Shown here: positions 5,615 through 8,307 of the stretch, one piece after another
Position numbering within the stretch: the stretch's first letter is position 1
How the letters are laid out: the number at the start of each line of letters is the position of its first letter
DNA from: a bacterium
GTDB lineage: Bacteria; Patescibacteria; ABY1; BM507; VMTK01
Direction: 5' to 3'
Length of the DNA stretch: 8,307 bases
NCBI GenBank assembly: GCA_030641105.1
Contig: DAOWHZ010000073.1
Location: 1-8,307 of the forward strand
The notes under the pieces: model-generated
Seen by the model: the letters and a program-made list of their open reading frames with translations, nothing else
What the model was told of the DNA's origin: nothing
Database searches by the model: none
Position numbers and translations under genes: made by a program

Positions 5615-7702
5615 ATGACTATTTTACATAAAAGTAAAACAAGAAATTATATTATAGCTATTTCTCTAATAGCCATGTTTTGTATTGGTTTAACTAATTA
5701 TGTTTTTGCCCAAACCAGTATTGAGTTTCTTAATATTCAGGTAGAAAATATTGACGGCAAAACAGTGAAAATAAAATGGTCAACAAATATAGGAACCAAA
5801 GGTAAAATTCTTTACGGCAAATCCAGTGATAATCTTAATTGTTATTTAATTGATGGCAAGGGTTATTTAAAATATCATGAAATGTCAGTTGGCAATTTGG
5901 AGTCAGAAACAACTTATTATTTTCAAATAATCGCTTCTGATAATGATGAGCGGATTTATTCTTTTATTCGGGATTTTAAAACCATGGAATATCATGATAA
6001 AATTGCCCCAAAAATAAGCGATCTGCGCGTACCCTATGTTAGCGGCACAGCCGCAGTTATTACCTGGCAAACAGATGAAGAAGGAACCTCGGTTGTTGAA
6101 TTTGATCAACACGAAACATATAAAAAATCAGCTGGCAGCCGCGCTAAAACAACTGATCACCAGATTATTTTAAGGAATTTAACCCCAAATATACAATATT
6201 ATTTTAGAGCATATTCCGTGGATAAAGATAATAATAAAAGCAGTTATTATTATAAGGAATTTACTACTTATAGCAGTGATCAAACTAAAGAAGATCTTGT
6301 TATGTCATATTTAAGGCCAAGCGGCCCTGATGATGCAAATATTACTAACAAAAGCATAACAATAAGCTTTAAAACCAACCATTGGGCTAAAGGCAGTGTT
6401 AAGTTAACAAAAAAAGGGCATAGAACGCAAACTAAAAATTTAGATTATGGCTCAAGCCACCAGGCAATTTTTGACGGACTTTTTTCTGATAATGAATATA
6501 TTTTATTTATTAGCATGGTTGATATTTTTAATAAAAGAACTGAAATTAAAAATTATATAATCAAAACCGTTGAAACCCCTCCAATTGAAGCTATCCTCGC
6601 TGATGAAGTTGTTGATCTTTACGGAGTCACTTGTTCTAATAAGATTTTAAATTTAAGCGGCTATTACGGACAATATTTTAATTTACCAATTAATTATCCA
6701 AAAGCAGGGGAATCAGCAGGTATGGCCACCGGCTGGTATGATAATAAATATTTATCATTTTCCAGAATTGATCCTAATTTAGATTTTGGTAATGAGTTTT
6801 TTCCAATAGACGAGGGCTTGGACGGTGATCCTTATTATTTTTCTGTCTACTGGCGCTCTATTATTGAAGTTCCATCTGATGGTAATTATAATTATCAAGT
6901 CAAATCAGATGATGATTCATGGGTTTATATTGACAGCAATTTAACCATTGATTTAAGCGGCATTCATAAAGCTAAAGGCAAAACACAGGATATTTATTTA
7001 ACAAAAGGATTGCATACTTTAGAAATTTATTTTGCTGAGCGCAAACCTTTTGGCTCTTATTTTTCTTTTTCTATTGACAACCAGATTAAAGTTCATCCAT
7101 GGCTGGCAGATTGTTCTTCTTTTTTTGATCAAGCCATTAGTGATATAGATGACAGCAAAGTTATTGTTGAAGGCATAGAATTTTCTTATTATACTTCAGC
7201 ATCTGCATTGTATAGAACATCTGATTCTCCTGACATTTATGCCATAGTCAATGGACAGCGCCATTATATATCTTCGCCGGCTTCTTTTGGGGAGCACGGA
7301 TACAGTTGGGCAGACATTAAAACAGTTAGCTGGCCAGAGTTATTCCAATATTCAAGGGCCAGATTAATTAAAAGTCCGGATAGTTCAACTATTTATTATC
7401 TGTATCAGCGTCCGGAAGGCCAATGGTTAAAAATAGCTATTCCTTCACCAACAGCTTTTGTTTCTTACCCCGGGAATTTTTGGGGCAATGTTATCACTGT
7501 AACCCAGATTGATATTGATAATTACCCTGATGTTAAGCTTATTGAAACAGCTGATGATCCGGCGGTATATTATTTAGAAAATAATATTAAATATTTTATT
7601 TCCGGGCAAGTTTTTAAACAGCGTGATTTTAGTATCCCGGAAATAGCTGAAGTTAGCCAGATTCATTTAGATACATATAGAACCGGACAACCGTTGAAAT
7701 AA
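5615..7702 (+). CDS. Secreted multidomain surface protein: FN3 repeats, PA14/fibro-slime domain, C-terminal triple repeat
   Basis: A 695-residue exported protein, probably an adhesin or cell-surface component; no enzyme motif is evident. Residues 1-32 form a signal peptide (basic start, hydrophobic 12-31, likely cleavage after VFA at 30-32). Three fibronectin-type-III-like beta domains follow at about 35-123, 131-217 and 228-318 (VKIKWSTN 51-58, AVITWQTDEEG 147-157, SITISFKTN 247-255). Residues about 350-490 match PA14/fibro-slime domains: FFPIDEG (395-401), SDDDSWVYIDSNLTIDLSGIH (431-451) and IYFAERKPFGSYFSF (471-485). The acidic SDDD corresponds to the region where PA14 lectins bind calcium and sugar, so glycan binding is possible. 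The C-terminus (about 532-695) holds three repeats of 52-59 residues. There is no LPXTG or C-terminal anchor, so it may be released or held by the C-terminal repeats. It is monocistronic with a strong promoter. Confidence 0.87.
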   Translation: MTILHKSKTRNYIIAISLIAMFCIGLTNYVFAQTSIEFLNIQVENIDGKTVKIKWSTNIGTKGKILYGKSSDNLNCYLIDGKGYLKYHEMSVGNLESETTYYFQIIASDNDERIYSFIRDFKTMEYHDKIAPKISDLRVPYVSGTAAVITWQTDEEGTSVVEFDQHETYKKSAGSRAKTTDHQIILRNLTPNIQYYFRAYSVDKDNNKSSYYYKEFTTYSSDQTKEDLVMSYLRPSGPDDANITNKSITISFKTNHWAKGSVKLTKKGHRTQTKNLDYGSSHQAIFDGLFSDNEYILFISMVDIFNKRTEIKNYIIKTVETPPIEAILADEVVDLYGVTCSNKILNLSGYYGQYFNLPINYPKAGESAGMATGWYDNKYLSFSRIDPNLDFGNEFFPIDEGLDGDPYYFSVYWRSIIEVPSDGNYNYQVKSDDDSWVYIDSNLTIDLSGIHKAKGKTQDIYLTKGLHTLEIYFAERKPFGSYFSFSIDNQIKVHPWLADCSSFFDQAISDIDDSKVIVEGIEFSYYTSASALYRTSDSPDIYAIVNGQRHYISSPASFGEHGYSWADIKTVSWPELFQYSRARLIKSPDSSTIYYLYQRPEGQWLKIAIPSPTAFVSYPGNFWGNVITVTQIDIDNYPDVKLIETADDPAVYYLENNIKYFISGQVFKQRDFSIPEIAEVSQIHLDTYRTGQPLK

Positions 7703-7739
7703 GAAAAATAAGAGAAATAAGCACAAAAAAGTATAACCC

Positions 7740-7768
7740 TTGAAAATTTTATTTAAGTGTGTTAAATT
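7740..7768 (+). promoter_or_regulatory. Candidate promoter for tRNA-Tyr
   Basis: TTGAAA (7740-7745), a 17-nt spacer and TAAATT (7763-7768). Spacing is ideal and the hexamers are moderately good. The predicted start near 7775 would put the hairpin 7784-7810 in the tRNA leader. Confidence 0.5.
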
Positions 7769-7783
7769 TAAGATAGTTAGTTG

Positions 7784-7810
7784 AAAATGCCCTTGTTAAT
7801 AGGGTGTTTT
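7784..7810 (+). terminator. Terminator- or attenuator-like hairpin before tRNA-Tyr
   Basis: AAAATGCCC (7784-7792) pairs with GGGTGTTTT (7802-7810), nine pairs including two wobbles, around a 9-nt loop, with the T-rich side at the 3' end. It could end the surface protein transcript (no other terminator is seen after 7702). If the promoter at 7740-7768 is real, it would instead be an early leader hairpin of tRNA-Tyr. Confidence 0.5.
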
Positions 7811-7869
7811 AGTTTAGATAAAAATAAAAATAAATCGTCAATCGTCAATCATAAATTGAAAACCCAAAT

Positions 7870-7955
7870 GGGTCGGTACCAAAGTGGTCAACTGGGGCAG
7901 ACTGTAAATCTGCTGGCTTCGGCCTTCGTTGGTTCAAATCCAGCCCGGCCCACCA
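7870..7955 (+). tRNA. tRNA-Tyr (anticodon GTA)
   Basis: An 86-nt class II tRNA with a long variable arm. Acceptor stem GGGTCGG/CCGGCCC (one T-G wobble), short D stem CCA/TGG, anticodon stem GCAGA/TCTGC with loop CTGTAAA giving GTA (tyrosine TAC/TAT), variable arm about 14 nt with a GGCTTCGGCC-like stem-loop, T arm GTTGG/CCAGC with loop TTCAAAT, discriminator A and encoded CCA. It lies upstream of rpmG on the same strand. Confidence 0.96.
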
Positions 7956-7991
7956 AAGAAAATTAAAAATTAAAAATGCAAAATGCAAAAC

Positions 7992-8120
7992 TATAATGCG
8001 AATCAGTCCCGAAAGCATTCGGGATATGCGAATCCCGCAAATTATAAATAATGCGAATTAAATAATTCGCATTAAACTATTTGCGGCATTCGCATATTAA
8101 TTCGCAGTATTCGCATTATA
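7992..8120. repeat. Long inverted repeat, ATGCGAAT family, copy 2
   Basis: The left arm starts TATAATGCGAAT at 7992 and the right arm ends ATTCGCATTATA at 8120. The inner stem TAATGCGAATTA (8049-8060) with TAATTCGCATTA (8063-8074) is perfect. It is the same family as 2387-2502 (38 of 43 identical over 8080-8122 versus 2463-2505, all five differences being transitions). The left arm carries a 22-nt segment, including a GC-rich palindrome, where the right arm predicts 13 nt of repeat words. Confidence 0.9.
8007..8024. repeat. GC-rich 18-nt palindrome nested in the ATGCGAAT repeat
   Basis: TCCCGAA (8007-8013) pairs perfectly with TTCGGGA (8018-8024) around the loop AGCA. The form TCCCG-N8-CGGGA is the same as at 15-32. 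It interrupts only the left arm of the surrounding inverted repeat, which marks it as a later insertion or replacement. Confidence 0.8.
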
Positions 8121-8156
8121 TTATCCATTTTTACTTTTGCATTATTCATTTGAAAT

Positions 8157-8307
8157 ATGTCTCAAGATAACATGATAAAATTAGAGTGCACTGAATGTAA
8201 GAGGATTAATTATTTTTCCCGTAAAAATAAAAAAACTCTTAAGGATAGGCTTGAATTAAAAAAATATTGCAAGCATTGCAAAAAGCATACTCTTCATAAA
8301 GAAACAA
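8157..8307 (+). CDS. rpmG: 50S ribosomal protein L33 (partial, cut by window end)
   Basis: Fifty residues are present with no stop. The family is about 49-55 residues, so only a few codons should be missing. L33 is a small protein of the large ribosomal subunit near the E site. The zinc-ribbon cysteines are all present (Cys11, Cys14, Cys38, Cys41), so this is the zinc-binding type, and the closing segment [16 protein letters not shown] (34-49) is highly characteristic. Translation could start at ATG 8157 or at the second ATG at 8172; I chose 8157 because the inverted repeat ends 5 nt before it, as for other genes here, but the second gives a more usual N-terminus. In many bacteria rpmG precedes secE and nusG, which would be expected just beyond the window. 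Confidence 0.94.
   Translation, partial: MSQDNMIKLECTECKRINYFSRKNKKTLKDRLELKKYCKHCKKHTLHKET

Larger units (their letters stand above)
7703..7869 (+). other. Leader region of tRNA-Tyr: promoter, hairpin and a solo repeat arm
   Basis: No credible gene lies here. It contains a candidate promoter (7740-7768), a hairpin (7784-7810) and the tandem word AATCGTC in two and a half copies (7833-7850). The latter looks like one arm of an inverted repeat whose partner I cannot find in the window. ACCCA (7862-7866) pairs with TGGGT (7869-7873), overlapping the first bases of the tRNA. Confidence 0.55.
7974..8151. repeat. Outer inverted repeat of AAATGCAAAA words
   Basis: The left arm 7974-7993 and right arm 8132-8151 are reverse complements at 17 of 20 positions. 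They enclose the ATGCGAAT-family inverted repeat at 7992-8120, so one repeat is nested in another. The right arm ends 5 nt before the L33 ATG at 8157. The left arm continues upstream as tandem AATTAAAA words with no visible partner. Confidence 0.75.

Noticed and set aside
470..7702. Possible UGA recoding, since no gene here stops at TGA (four TAA, two TAG)
   Set aside because: No in-frame TGA interrupts any of the six complete genes, so six stops are too few to suggest a code change.
7781..7966. 61-codon plus-strand open frame
   Set aside because: It overlaps the whole of tRNA-Tyr and a tandem repeat, with no recognisable protein features.

Overview
The window is AT-rich (roughly one third G+C by eye) bacterial DNA. 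Gene content and intergenic style resemble a Candidate Phyla Radiation / Patescibacteria genome, possibly a Falkowbacteria- or Kuenenbacteria-like lineage. That placement is inference. It rests on the sigma-region-4 plus HARE-HTH protein, the surface protein with FN3, PA14/fibro-slime and a C-terminal repeat module, the compact AT-rich genes, and the many palindromic repeats between genes. All six complete genes end in TAA or TAG and none is interrupted by in-frame TGA, so the standard bacterial code fits.

Layout. A minus-strand tRNA-Gly(CCC) lies at 40-113. A promoter region follows, then a 417-residue sigma-region-4/HARE-HTH transcription protein (470-1723) closed by a clear intrinsic terminator. 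A fresh promoter at 1771-1800 opens a same-strand run: a small multi-drug export family membrane protein (1888-2382), triose-phosphate isomerase (2511-3278), class II fructose-bisphosphate aldolase (3371-4246) and a membrane-anchored TPR protein (4352-5224). tRNA-Thr(GGT) at 5320-5394 follows with its own terminator. A strong promoter then precedes a 695-residue secreted multidomain protein (5615-7702). tRNA-Tyr(GTA) is at 7870-7955, and ribosomal protein L33 (8157 onward) is cut by the window end.

How the genes work together. TpiA and Fba catalyse adjacent steps linking triose phosphates and fructose 1,6-bisphosphate. The other protein genes have no obvious shared pathway. tRNA-Gly, tRNA-Thr, tRNA-Tyr and rpmG recall the tRNA/tuf/rpmG/secE/nusG neighbourhood of many bacteria, here dispersed by other genes.

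The most unusual content is between the genes. Five protein-gene gaps (before 1888, 2511, 3371, 4352 and 8157) hold a long inverted repeat. Its arms are built of short A/T-rich words about 7-9 nt long, and its right arm stops 2-8 nt before the next ATG. Two of these (2387-2502 and 7992-8120) are diverged copies of one element and show two compensatory base-pair changes. A second, GC-richer class of short palindromes sits inside other repeats, at tRNA ends, and in the last codons of the first protein gene. No protein start in the window has a Shine-Dalgarno sequence at normal spacing.
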